Shown here: piece after piece, positions 55,520 through 64,000 of the stretch
Numbering within the stretch: position 1 is the stretch's first letter
Layout of the letters: each line of letters starts with the position of its first letter
NCBI GenBank assembly: GCA_963725215.1
Contig: CAVRXQ010000007.1
Coordinates: forward strand, 744,001 to 808,000
Direction of reading: 5' to 3'
Origin: CAVRXQ01 sp963725215
GTDB lineage: Bacteria > Actinomycetota > Acidimicrobiia > Acidimicrobiales > Bog-793
Length of the DNA stretch: 64,000 nt
Position numbers and translations under genes: made by a program
Notes under the pieces: generated by a model
What the model was told of the DNA's origin: nothing
The model's input: only the letters and a program-made list of their open reading frames with translations
Database searches by the model: none

Positions 55520-56933
55520 GTTGGCGTCCCATGACGTGGTGTAAATCGCGCGGAGGGTCCACCACATAGCGGACCACCGAAGTGAATCTCGACGTGTCCC
55601 TGACAAGACACGACAAAGGAGATCACTTCGGTGGCCCAGCAAGAGTTTGACCCTTACGCGCTTCTCGACACGCTCCGCTCAGGCGGCGACGTCGACATCA
55701 TCCGCCAGGCCGTGGAGCTCGTCCTCCAGGCGCTGATCGAGGCCGAGGCGACCGCGGTGATCGGCGCCGCACCGCACGAGCGGTCAGAGGAGCGGCAGAA
55801 CTATCGGAACGGCCATCGACCGCGTCTGTTATCGACCAAGGCCGGCGACATCGAGTTGAAGATCCCGAAGCTGCGCTCGGGCTCGTTCTTCCCCGAGATC
55901 TTGGAGCGCCGCCGTCGCGTCGATCGCGCCCTCTACGCGGTGGTGATGGAGGCATACGTGCACGGGGTGTCGACCAGAAAGGTCGACGACTTGGTCTGTG
56001 CCCTCGGAGCTTCGTCGGGGATCTCCAAGTCCGAGGTCTCGAGAATCTGCGCCGAGCTCGACAAGGAGATGGAGGCGTTTCGGGCCCGCCGCCTCGACCA
56101 CGTGGCCTTCCCCTATGTCTTCTGCGACGCGACCTACGTGAAGGCGCGTGTGCGCGGCCGTGTCGTCAGTCGCGCCGTGGTCGTCGCGACCGGGGTGCGC
56201 CAAGACGGCAATCGCGAGGTCCTTGGCGTCGACGTCGGCGACTCCGAGGACGGGGTGTTCTGGGCGGCGTTCTTGCGCTCGCTTCGTGAGCGCGGACTGT
56301 CCGGCGTCCGCCTCGTCGTCTCCGACCTCCACCTCGGCCTGAAAGAGGCGATCGAGAAGGTCTTCATCGGCGCGTCCTGGCAGCGCTGTCGGGTGCATTT
56401 CCTGCGCAACGCACTCTCTTCGGTGCCGAAGGCCAAGACCCAGATGGTCGCCGCCGCGATCCGAACGATCTTCGCCCAGCCCGATGCCCGTCACGTCTCC
56501 AAGCAGCTCGACGTCGTCGCCGACACGCTCAGCTTCGGCTTCGAGGAGGTGACGAAACTGCTCCGTGAGTCAAAAGAGGACCTGTTGGCGTTCTCGACCT
56601 TCCCGATCGCGCACTGGTCGAAGATCTGGTCGACGAACCCGCTCGAACGCTTGAACGCCGAGATCAAGCGCCGCTCGAACGTCGTCGGCATCTTCCCGAA
56701 CGACGCCTCGGTGCTCCGGCTCGTCACCGCCGTGCTCGTCGAGCAGCACGACGAGTGGGAGGTTGCCGAACGCCGCTACCTCTCCGAGGAGTCGATGGCG
56801 CAGATCGACCAGCCGAACGCCGACGGTCTCGAGGACAAAGGGGTGTCGCTCACCATCACCGCATGAGACGATGACGGCGCGTCGAGCTCGCTTCGGGCTT
56901 CACTCGATTTCCACCACTCGGCGGGACGCCATC
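55520..56933 (+). mobile_element. IS256-family element with 8-bp target duplication, intact
   Basis: Ends GTTGGCGTCCC and, reversed, GATGGCGTCCC. Both continue with GTGGTG-AAATCG after a five-base gap, giving imperfect repeats of about 28 bp. TTCCGACA flanks both sides (55512-55519, 56934-56941). Size 1414 bp. Everything needed for movement seems present. Confidence 0.95.
55631..56866 (+). CDS. IS256 transposase, intact
   Basis: 411 residues from GTG 55631, with AAGGAG upstream. Mutator-type DDE residues: YVFCDATYVKARVRGR (Asp), RLVVSDLHLGLKEAIEKV (Asp) and WSTNPLERLNAEIKRRSNVV (Glu). Usual family markers QRCRVHFLRNAL and YRNGHRPR are present. No frameshift. Confidence 0.96.
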   Translation: MAQQEFDPYALLDTLRSGGDVDIIRQAVELVLQALIEAEATAVIGAAPHERSEERQNYRNGHRPRLLSTKAGDIELKIPKLRSGSFFPEILERRRRVDRALYAVVMEAYVHGVSTRKVDDLVCALGASSGISKSEVSRICAELDKEMEAFRARRLDHVAFPYVFCDATYVKARVRGRVVSRAVVVATGVRQDGNREVLGVDVGDSEDGVFWAAFLRSLRERGLSGVRLVVSDLHLGLKEAIEKVFIGASWQRCRVHFLRNALSSVPKAKTQMVAAAIRTIFAQPDARHVSKQLDVVADTLSFGFEEVTKLLRESKEDLLAFSTFPIAHWSKIWSTNPLERLNAEIKRRSNVVGIFPNDASVLRLVTAVLVEQHDEWEVAERRYLSEESMAQIDQPNADGLEDKGVSLTITA

Positions 56934-57094
56934 TTCCGACATTCACGCTCTTCGCCGTAGAAGGCTTAACTCTCCTGCTTGCGAGACGATCTGGGACGCC
57001 AACGCGCGGCGAGATTCAGTAACGGATCGTCCAGTCGCCGAATGTCGTCAACATTCGTTCAGCCCGTGGACAGAATGTGGGGTGCGTCTTCGAA

Positions 57095-59000
57095 TCACGC
57101 GCTAGCGAGGCGACGCTCCAGCGTCTTGGCGCGCCCGCGCCGGCTGGCAGTGAGGACGATTTTCCGCAAACGAACCGAGCGGGGTGTTACCTCGACGCAT
57201 TCTGTCTCTGTAGCGAGTTCGAGGGCTTGCTCGAGTGTGAGCTCGCGGTGCGGCGTGAGCCGCACGAGCTCGTCGCTCGTCGAAGAGCGCGTGTTTGTGA
57301 GTTTCTTTTCTCGAGTCGGATTGACGTCCATGTCGCCGGCGCGAGTGTTTTCGCCGACGATCATCCCTTCGTAGACGTCCTCACCAGGTCCGACGAACAT
57401 CCGCCCGCGCTCAGACAAGCTGGCCAATGCGTATGCCGTCGTCTTACCCTCCCGGTCAGAGACCATCGAGCCGGCTTCGCGAGTCTTGATCTCACCCTGC
57501 CACGGCGCGTAAGCGTGAAACGAATGATGGAACTGGGCGGTGCCGCGAGTTCCCGTCATGACCTCGCTTCGGATCCCGATCAGACCCCGTGCGGGGATGA
57601 GGTACTCCACCAATACCCACTCGGCCCCTTTGTGCACCATTCGATCGATTCGTGCCTTTCGTGGCGCCAGCAGCTGCGTGAGGCTCCCAAAATGCTCCTC
57701 CGGGACCTCCACCACCAAGCGTTCGATCGGCTCAGACAACACACCGCCGATCGTTCGCAGCAATACCTCCGGTTTGCCGACCGTGAGTTCGAAACCCTCG
57801 CGTGTCATCAACTCGACGAGCACCGCGAAAGCGAGCTCGCCGCGACCTTGTACCTCGAAGGTGTCAGCACGTTCGGTCGGCAGGACTCGGATCGCCACGT
57901 TCCCCAGCAGCTCCGCGTCAAGGCGCGAGGCCAGAAGCCGAGCCGTTAGCTTCGTGCCTTCCCGCCCGGCAAAAGGCGAGGAGTTGATTCCGAGGGTCAT
58001 CGACAGGCTTGGCTCATCGACGTTGAGTACGTCCAAGGCGGCTGGGTTATCTATGTCGGCAAGCGTTTCGCCAACCGTGATCTCTGGGATCCCGGCTACC
58101 GCAACCAAATCACCAGGCGCGACTTGGTCGACGCTTACTCGTTCTAGGCCGTCAGCGATGAACAGCTCTACACAACGGGCCCGCTCGATCGTGCCGTCGC
58201 GACGGCACCAGGCGACGAACTGCCCCCGCTCAAGCGTGCCCTCCACGACACGACATATCGCGAGTCGGCCCACATACGGCGAGGCATCGAGATTGATCAC
58301 GAGTGCCTGCAGCGGGTGGCCGGGCGTAAAGGTCGGCGGCGGCAGAAAGTCGTAGAGCGACTCGATCAGCGGATCGATACTTGCTCCCTCGGGTGCCTCG
58401 TTCACCGGCGCGGTCGGCTCTTTGTGGTCGAACCAGCCGTCGCGAGCGCTGCCGTAGAGAAATGGGATCTCGAATTGGGCGTCTGGAGCGCCAAGTTCTA
58501 AAAACAACTCGAGAGTCTCTTCCACCACTTCAAATACACGGGAATCGGTGCGGTCGACCTTGTTCACGACCACGATGACGGGCAGGTTTGCCTCGAACGC
58601 CTTGCGAAGTACAAAGCGCGTCTGGGGTCGCGGACCCTCGACCGCGTCGACTAGCAGCATCGCCCCATCTACCATCGCAAGAGCGCGTTCAACCTCGCCA
58701 CCGAAGTCGGCGTGACCGGGGGTGTCAACGACGTTCAGGGTGCGTTCGCCGAAACGAAATGTCGCCTGCTTGGCAAGGATCGTGATTCCTTTTTCCCGTT
58801 CCAAGTCCATCGAGTCGAGGACCCGGTCGACAGGCTGTTTACGCTCGGACAGGATTCCCGATTGGCGGAGCAGCGCATCGACGAGGGTGGTCTTGCCATG
58901 GTCGACGTGGGCGATGATCGCCACGTTCCGCAACTCGTCGCGGGCCACCACGCCGGGTCCGCTGCACAACAGCCGCGCTTGTCCTGAATCCTGCGTCACG
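57095..59000 (-). CDS. typA: Translational GTPase TypA/BipA
   Basis: About 635 residues from GTG 59000. The GTPase domain has G1 in IIAHVDHGKTTLVDALLRQS, switch II VVDTPGHADFGGEVERAL and G4 VVVNKVDRTDS. Then come the domain II barrel, EF-G-like domains III and V, and the BipA-specific C-domain (LIPARGLIGIRSEVMTGTRG, GQIV-type EGMIVGENTRAGDMDVN). It acts on the ribosome in stress and cold adaptation and in 50S assembly. A core chromosomal gene with an intact frame. Confidence 0.95.
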
Positions 59001-59588
59001 TGGTCTCGATCTTCGATGGTGGGGTTGACGGACGGGGGCCGGCCAGGAGCTCGGCAGACGCGCCAAAGGCGCATTTTCGATCCCAGACGACGAGCCGAGA
59101 ATTCCGCCTGCTGACCAGGTTACCGGGGATCCGCGGCTGCTGGTCGATGACACCGAATGGGGAGAGGAGAAAAGGGTACGGGCCGAAAACGAGACGAAAC
59201 TGCCGCGGGGACACGACGGGCGACGGCGGCGTCAAGAAGAGACGACCGGCGACCGAAAATGACAGAGTTTGGCGTGCCGCGGGCGCAGTAAGTGGAGCCC
59301 CAATTCCGCCGTCTGTCTTCGCGATCGCCACCGACCGGCGTTTATGCCACGCGCCTGAAGCTCGTCGCGCGGCAGTGTCTCGAAAGTCGAAAACATTGAC
59401 GCGCAACGAGCCGTGACGATCTGGAGCGCACGCGGGCGCGTCGGTCAACTTGTTTTTCGCTAGACAGAGAGCTTTATCCCCGGGGACCGAATGCCCTGGC
59501 GTGCAACTCCCGAGACGTCCCTGAACGCCTGCTCGGCGGCCATGAAATTTGGCACGGACCAACAAGCCTCAGGAGAAGGTTTTCCCGT
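59001..59588. other. Intergenic region upstream of typA, no gene seen
   Basis: Nearly 600 bases between typA and the next minus-strand gene without a supported frame. It should hold the typA promoter, but none can be named with confidence. Confidence 0.4.
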
Positions 59589-59963
59589 TCAAGCCAGGCT
59601 TGCGGCGAGCAGTAGAGCGGCCGTGAGGCTGAGCAAGACGGGGCAGATCTTGAAGAAGATCACGGCTGTGCGCGCTCCAGTCACCGCGGTCAGACCGCCG
59701 ACTGTGAGGAGCATTATTGCTGAGGCTCGGTCAACCCAATCAGTCAACACTTGATGGGAGCCACCGACGGCGGTTGCAATCACGACAAGTGTGGCGATGA
59801 ACCACATAGTCATCGCCTCAGCGATCCACTCCTGAGTGATTACTAGCCGGTTGTCATGTGAGGTGTCATTGAAACCCTCGATGACTCGCGCCGTGGGCAG
59901 CACGTGTGCGACGCCCCACAGAGCTACGACCCCGGCTGCGACATAGGCAAGCGCAGTGCTCAT
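59589..59963 (-). CDS. Four-helix membrane protein, unknown function
   Basis: 124 residues from ATG 59963. Helices: ALAYVAAGVVALWGVAHVLP, AEAMTMWFIATLVVIATAVG, ASAIMLLTVGGLTAVTGART and ICPVLLSLTAALLLAASLA. The HVLPTARVIEGFNDTSHDNR segment between helices 1 and 2 is conserved in style with small actinobacterial membrane proteins. The longer upstream frame is rejected because it lacks coding character. Confidence 0.7.
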   Translation of the reverse strand: MSTALAYVAAGVVALWGVAHVLPTARVIEGFNDTSHDNRLVITQEWIAEAMTMWFIATLVVIATAVGGSHQVLTDWVDRASAIMLLTVGGLTAVTGARTAVIFFKICPVLLSLTAALLLAASLA

Positions 59964-60122
59964 GCTAAGAGCATCCGTCTTCGTGATCCGTATGCCCAGG
60001 GCCGAACAACATATCTCTCGATTGAGGCCGAGCTGAGCCGAAATCTCGCTGATCGCGCCGCGTCGTTCGCCGGACGCAGAAGGACCGCGCTCGTATTCAG
60101 TCGCAGCCTTAAGATTCGGGTC

Positions 60123-60263
60123 ATGCAGATGGTGTGTGCCGGGTGCGGTTGCACGGTCGATGCCGGGGTTCGCGTCGCCGTTTGCGATGACATGAACTGT
60201 TGTTGTCGAGAATTGCCAACTCGAGACCCCGCCCTTGAAGCCGGCGCCACGCCTGAGAAGTAA
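60123..60263 (+). CDS. Small cysteine-rich protein
   Basis: 46 residues from ATG 60123. MQMVCAGCGCTVDAGVRVAV and CDDMNCCCRELP give eight cysteines in the spacing C-x2-C-x-C...C-x4-CCC, likely a zinc or Fe-S site. The tail is acidic. No strong ribosome-binding site. Too small for routine calling, but the cysteine pattern is unlikely by chance. Confidence 0.5.
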   Translation: MQMVCAGCGCTVDAGVRVAVCDDMNCCCRELPTRDPALEAGATPEK

Positions 60264-60335
60264 TTTCGCGCCCGGACGCGTCTCTGAACGTGAACTGAAC
60301 CTATGGCGAGGTACCCACACGCCCGATAGTTCCTC

Positions 60336-60506
60336 TTAATGTCGGGCGCTGAGTTCCTCGACACGTTCGGCAAGCTCGGCGACCAATGAAGCAAGGTTCC
60401 TGAGAATCTCGGCGACTACAACCGGCGCAGGTTGAGCACCGGGACTCACAGCGGGGCTCATTTCGATCTCGCGTGCTTCCTCTGCGATTTCGTTCGCGTT
60501 TGCCAC
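60336..60506 (-). CDS. Small hypothetical protein with a C-terminal coiled helix
   Basis: 56 residues from GTG 60506. An acidic start (ANANEIAEEAREIEMSP) and proline linker are followed by an amphipathic helix (AEILRNLASLVAELAERVEE). No domain recognised; the start lacks a strong ribosome-binding site. Confidence 0.45.
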   Translation of the reverse strand: MANANEIAEEAREIEMSPAVSPGAQPAPVVVAEILRNLASLVAELAERVEELSARH

Positions 60507-60570
60507 TCAGCCAAGATACCTAATGCCTCGCTGTCCCCGAGTGCCGGGCCGGAGGAGCACCTCTGAGCCG

Positions 60571-61259
60571 TCACTGGCAATCGTTCTCGAGGAGCGCCTT
60601 GACATGCGAGAGCGCGATTTGACTCATCAGAACCAAACCGAGGCGACCGTCGTTGAGGTGAACGAGCTTGATTGCGACTTTCGGTCCTGACACGACGCTG
60701 TCCAGAACGGCTTGGACGAATGAGGTTGGCGGCAATCAGCGACTGCCGACGTATTCGAAGACGCCTGGCAGTCGTAGGGACCGAGTCCACTCCAGGCGGC
60801 CGAGACGAACACGCACACCTCGCCCGACGTCAGACGCATCGCCCAGGGACGAACTGCCTTCCACGGCGGCAACGTCATCGTGATCTCTTCCACCCGCAGC
60901 TCGACGACGTCGTCAGATGTTGGCTTCAACGGGCAGACCAAAGGTTTCGCGGTTCCCTGACCGCCCGCGAAGCAGGGGTCATAGATACCCCCGGTCTTGG
61001 CGAAGCAGCGGTAGTAGTAACGACGGGCCACGCCACCGCCGTAGCGGATGCAAGTCCCGGTCAGCCGCGCTGAAACGTGCAGGTTCGGCTTGATGCCGCT
61101 CGCCATGAATGGTTGATACGAGATGACACGCGTTCCTCGAGAGGTCTTCGACAGCGTTGCGGAAGCGACCGCGCTTGAGAACGCGAAGGAGGCCGCACAA
61201 AAGGCCAAGACACCCAGGAATAAGCGGCGCCGTGCTCGCACGGCCGAAGTAGACCACAT
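60571..61259 (-). pseudogene. Secreted hypothetical protein, frameshifted near the C-terminus
   Basis: ATG 61259 opens a signal peptide (RRRLFLGVLAFCAASFAFSS). The mature part reads NLHVSARLTGTCIRYGGGVA, GGIYDPCFAGGQGTAKPLVC and SAAWSGLGPYDCQ. After about 60775 the coding frame changes twice, through SLIAANLIRPS to VLDSVVSGPKVAIKLVHLND and the end at LLENDCQ. Paired cysteines fit an extracellular domain. Confidence 0.6.
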
Positions 61260-61487
61260 TCGTGTCGTCGGTATTCGCCTCGTGTCCTGCTCGACTGTCG
61301 GGAGATCTGCACGCCACCGAACGCCCCTCCAGAGACGGGGACCTGATGCGCTCCGACCCAAGGAACGGAGTCTGCGGGGGGCGGGGCTGATTCGTCCAGT
61401 TGCGACCGGTCAGCGGGACACTGGTCAAAATGTCCAAAGCAATCCCACATCGCGCGCCGGCGCGAGATTGCACGATTAGGCCTCGCC

Positions 61488-62495
61488 TCAGTCCCCGGCA
61501 CCACCGGGATCTGAGGATTCGCTTGCATTCCCGCCCAGCCAGGTACTCACTCTGTCGAAGACGGCGGAAATCCCTTCGCTCGCTCGATCGAAGATCGCCG
61601 CAAACCGGGCCCGATAATGCTTAAAGGCCGCATCGAATTCCGCCGAGGGAGGCGGTTCTTGGCCCTTACGGAGATAGTTCCCCGCGCGAATTCGGTCGAG
61701 CTCGCCGGCACTGACCCATGCGATCAGCTCGCGCACGCGTCGGACAGGGAATGGGTGCGTCGTCGTGATTTCGGCAAAGAATCGGGAATAGCGGCCGAAC
61801 GGATCCGATTCCCCGGCGTACTCGGTTGCTTGTCCGATGAACGCGTCGAGGTTCAAATCCTTCACCGGACCGCCCGCCATTCGCATCAGCGTTCCGCACA
61901 CCACCATCGGGTCGCCAGTGACGATGGCGCTCGCGCGATCTGAGGTCAGTTCGGCGGCTCTCGACCACTCCAAAAGCGCGAAGTAGACGGCGGCGATCGG
62001 AAGGCCTGCGAGCGGTATCCCGCGGATCACCCCGCGCAGGATCATCTGCACGAGCTGAAACGTCGTCGTCAGTCCGACGTGTTCCGCTAAGACGTGGCCC
62101 ATTTCGTGGGCGAGGATCGCCGTCAGCTCGTCTTCTGAGTAGGAGGAGACGAGTCCGGAGCTGACGAGCGTCACCGGCTCGTTCGCGCCGATCGTCAACC
62201 CGGACCCGACCGGTTCCTGAGTCACATAGAGCCGGGGACAGCGTTCGATATCGAGCACGTGCGCGCAGCGCTGTTGGACAGCCCAGATCGCAGGCAGTTG
62301 GTCGTCTCCTGTGCGCACCGCGTTCCCCATGAGGAGCTGGCGGAGCCGGCGCTCGTAGCCGTGCTCGGTCAGAAACTTCACGACTTTTTCGAGTCCGGGA
62401 ACGGTTCGTAGCGCCGCAGAGGCCGCACGATCTGCCGGATGGGCAAAGCCTTGAGCGCTGATCTCTGGATAACTGAGCGCGAGCTCGATCGACAT
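61488..62495 (-). CDS. M48-family zinc metallopeptidase
   Basis: 335 residues from ATG 62495 with AAGGA upstream. The zinc site is HEMGH at residues 130-134 in DELTAILAHEMGHVLAEHVG; the third ligand is in the AAELTSDRASAIV region (Glu/Asp after helix). RGIPLAGLPIAAVYFALL is a hydrophobic, possibly membrane-bound segment. The TTTHPFPVRRVRELIAW motif is typical of M48 peptidases. It resembles HtpX-like quality-control proteases but lacks the N-terminal membrane helices. Confidence 0.88.
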   Translation of the reverse strand: MSIELALSYPEISAQGFAHPADRAASAALRTVPGLEKVVKFLTEHGYERRLRQLLMGNAVRTGDDQLPAIWAVQQRCAHVLDIERCPRLYVTQEPVGSGLTIGANEPVTLVSSGLVSSYSEDELTAILAHEMGHVLAEHVGLTTTFQLVQMILRGVIRGIPLAGLPIAAVYFALLEWSRAAELTSDRASAIVTGDPMVVCGTLMRMAGGPVKDLNLDAFIGQATEYAGESDPFGRYSRFFAEITTTHPFPVRRVRELIAWVSAGELDRIRAGNYLRKGQEPPPSAEFDAAFKHYRARFAAIFDRASEGISAVFDRVSTWLGGNASESSDPGGAGD

Positions 62496-62651
62496 GACAG
62501 CCCATCCTTCTTTCGTCGGCGACTTGTTGTCTAGCGCTGATCGGCCCTGGGTTGGTCTTCTATTCGGTGCGCTCCGTTTGTAACAACCGGTAGGCGATGT
62601 CGACAATTGTCCCAGACTTAGGACTCAGTCAGTCCGTGATTAGGAGATGTG

Positions 62652-62741
62652 ATGTCTGACGTGAACAATTCGGACCAGCAGGTGGAGGCAAGCGAGATTG
62701 CAGGGCAACGGCTACCGACTAATCCACGGCGCGAAGACTGA
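62652..62741 (+). CDS. 29-residue peptide or gene start, doubtful
   Basis: ATG 62652 follows TAGGAG by five bases and gives SDVNNSDQQVEASEIAGQRL then PTNPRRED. The good ribosome-binding site suggests a real start whose downstream part has been lost, or a short leader. Confidence 0.3.
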   Translation: MSDVNNSDQQVEASEIAGQRLPTNPRRED

Positions 62742-62950
62742 GCCCTGGTCTCAGGTCACAGCACGGCTGTTGAGCCCAGAGGGCCTACTCGTCGCGGTGT
62801 GCTACTCGCCCTGGTTCCACGGATCGAGTGAGGACACGGGCGACGTCTCCAAGACTTGACGATCGCGTCCAATGGGTCGCCGAGACTCCAATAGGTCTCC
62901 GCGCGTGAAACCGAGCGGTCCATCCTTCGAACACTTCGTTGCGAGACCAG

Positions 62951-63295
62951 CTATGGGTACGAGGAGACCGCACACGCGATACAGAGCCTGGCTGTTGGAA
63001 GCACCTTCAGCCGTTCGGACAGAATCGAATCGCCACAACGTTCACAGGTGCCGTAGGTGCCCTGGCGAACCCGCTCAAGCGCTTCGTCGATATCGGACAG
63101 AGAGCGCCGGGTCCGTGCGAGAAGTGATCCGACGCGAGCTCGTTCAAAGCCGACCGTTGATCCTTCCGGGTCGTGTTCGTCGTCTGGGCTTTCCCTGGTG
63201 GATTCAACGATTGCTGCGAGATCGTCTTCCAGATCGGTAATGAGGAGGACCGTGGTCGCTCTGGTGCGCGCCAGATATTCGGCGACGTCATCCAT
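62951..63295 (-). CDS. TraR/DksA-family zinc-finger protein
   Basis: 114 residues from ATG 63295. The N-terminal coiled region (TVLLITDLEDDLAAIVESTR) is followed by LSDIDEALERVRQGTYGTCE and the C4 finger GTCERCGDSILSERLKVLPT then ARLCIACA. DksA/TraR proteins bind the RNA-polymerase secondary channel; in actinobacteria, short members may have other partners. Confidence 0.9.
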   Translation of the reverse strand: MDDVAEYLARTRATTVLLITDLEDDLAAIVESTRESPDDEHDPEGSTVGFERARVGSLLARTRRSLSDIDEALERVRQGTYGTCERCGDSILSERLKVLPTARLCIACAVSSYP

Positions 63296-63392
63296 CGCAC
63301 CATGGTTCGAGCGACCGAAGGGGTGATGCTGGGCAGGCGTTCGCACGGTTGGGTCTATGCCCCCATCGTCGTCGCGACGACGTCGATCGTGG

Positions 63393-63723
63393 TTATTCGG
63401 CGGCCGCTCCTATCGCGAAGCGATTGCCGTCCGGATCTGTGAGATGCACTTCTCGACCCTACGGCTGTTCAACGATCTCGCCGCCGACCTCGTTTGCCAC
63501 TCCCGCAAGGTCGTGCACCCGGAGGTAGACGAGAGTGTCTGGCGTCGCGTCGCCTTCGTGCTCGAAAGAACCAGACGTGAGACTCCGTTGCGAGCGATGC
63601 TGACGAAGGCTCGGAACTTCGGCTCGAATCGATGCTCTCACTCCTTCGAGTACCCAAGCCGGGCGTACCAATCGAGTGAGCGGGCCGCGTCACTAGTTCG
63701 AAGGACCGGGATGGCTGCTTACA
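63393..63723 (-). pseudogene. Glyoxalase/bleomycin-resistance (VOC) protein, decayed
   Basis: The minus strand reads AIPVLRTSDAARSLDWYARL, an in-frame TGA, HRFEPKFRAFVSIARNGVSR, a frame slip, EGDATPDTLVYLRVHDLAGV then VEQP, a TAG, and finally REVHLTDPDGNRFAIGAAAE. The order and the HLTDPDGNR metal-site motif fit a VOC dioxygenase-fold protein. Two nonsense codons and one indel: inactive. Confidence 0.8.
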
Positions 63724-63819
63724 TCAGACGATTGTGCTCAAGCCAAACCCGACCTTGCCATTGATCCGCGCCTGCCGGCCGTCTGCTACCAGACGTTCCG
63801 TTCGATCGAACCATGAGCG

Positions 63820-63866
63820 CGCTACGGTCCAGCGCAACATTTCAGTTGGCGCGCCGGACCGTAGCG
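63820..63866. repeat. Inverted repeat 3' of the cold-shock gene
   Basis: CGCTACGGTCC (63820-63830) and GGACCGTAGCG (63856-63866), with a further inner GCGC/GCGC pair. A long GC-rich stem without a T-run, placed as a terminator or processing site for the minus-strand cold-shock transcript. Confidence 0.7.
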
Positions 63867-63939
63867 AGTGAATCGGCTTTTAGTTTCGAGCGGTTGTGCT
63901 CGCTTTTGGTAAGAAAATCGCCGCCGGGAAACGCTGCAC

Positions 63940-64000
63940 TCAAATGGCGCGGACGTTGCTCGCTTGCATTCCCTTTTGGCCCTGGGTGACATCGAACTCG
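63940..64000 (-). CDS. Cold-shock (CspA-family) protein, 3' end only
   Basis: The minus strand at the window edge reads EFDVTQGQKGMQASNVRAI and a stop at 63940. This is the C-terminal strand of the CspA nucleic-acid-binding barrel (consensus FEVTQGQKGLQAANV). The rest lies outside the window. Confidence 0.92.
   Translation of the reverse strand, partial: EFDVTQGQKGMQASNVRAI

Larger units (their letters stand above)
55315..57022 (+). pseudogene. Small membrane-protein gene split by IS256
   Basis: The left piece starts at GTG 55315 and reads VVLFGEGIALIVGNGCPLGV then FQRRAGDE. Frame slips follow, with VPMFELWFGP and APFTIPT in neighbouring frames up to 55519. After the IS the right piece (56942-57022) gives FTLFAVEGLTLLLARRSGTP to a stop. 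Joining the flanks with one TTCCGACA gives APFTIPTFTLFAVEGL in frame. The NGCPL and MFEL motifs resemble a small DUF membrane family that I cannot name. Confidence 0.6.

Noticed and set aside
1..64000. tRNA, rRNA and CRISPR arrays
   Set aside because: No T-loop-like GTTCRANNC in a cloverleaf context, no rRNA-like stretch and no regularly spaced repeats were found by eye.

Overview
The window looks like chromosomal DNA of a high-GC actinobacterium. Supporting families include an actinobacterial-type G1 (glutamic) peptidase, a DUF1918 protein, dodecin, a PAP2-like/diacylglycerol-kinase fusion, an Hsp20/DoxX/HspR-like group and typA. The lineage may be near Acidimicrobiia or Thermoleophilia; this is an impression from protein style, not a search. 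No rRNA, tRNA or CRISPR array was seen.

The window is full of insertion sequences. From left to right: an IS30 transposase remnant (1-967); an IS3 right-end fragment (1200-1579); an IS3 element (5364-6621) that splits an Mrr-like restriction endonuclease; an IS21 element (14150-17902) that splits a pyridoxamine-phosphate-oxidase-fold gene and is itself split by a second IS3 element (16096-17380); an IS481 element (23932-24975); three related IS110 elements (41687-43028, 43689-45030, 52165-53505) and a divergent fourth IS110 (transposase 50206-51249, right end 51448) that truncates an FtsX-like permease; and an intact IS256 (55520-56933) with an 8-bp target duplication. Several insertions can be undone on paper, and the interrupted host reading frame is then restored exactly.

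Region by region. 1-13.9 kb: IS remnants, small hypothetical and membrane proteins, the broken Mrr gene, a frameshifted G1 peptidase, a tandem pair of CPCGC-motif paralogues, and cutA. 14-18.3 kb: the nested PPOX/IS21/IS3 locus. 18.3-32.2 kb: a mosaic that resembles a decayed integrative element, with a tyrosine recombinase, NYN nuclease, DNA methyltransferase, MerR-like HTH protein and helicase-like ATPase, mixed with a sensor kinase, dodecin and an ACT-like protein. 32.3-35.7 kb: a REC-EAL and hybrid-kinase operon for cyclic-di-GMP signalling. 36-41.6 kb: secreted proteins and an ACT-domain malic enzyme. 41.7-53.5 kb: the IS110 cluster around a lipid-kinase fusion and a stress group (Hsp20, DoxX, MerR/HspR-like). 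53.7-64 kb: TetR/hemerythrin divergon, IS256, typA, M48 peptidase, a DksA-like protein and the 3' end of a cold-shock gene.

The most notable system is in the three IS110 elements. The non-coding stretch upstream of each transposase contains a hairpin-bracketed pair of short segments that match the two ends of the element in the arrangement expected of a bridge-RNA donor-binding loop. A second hairpin differs between element subtypes in a way that partly tracks their target sites. A second theme is the large number of single-base frameshifts in otherwise well-conserved genes. Either the region is decaying or the assembly has indel errors; the sequence alone cannot decide.
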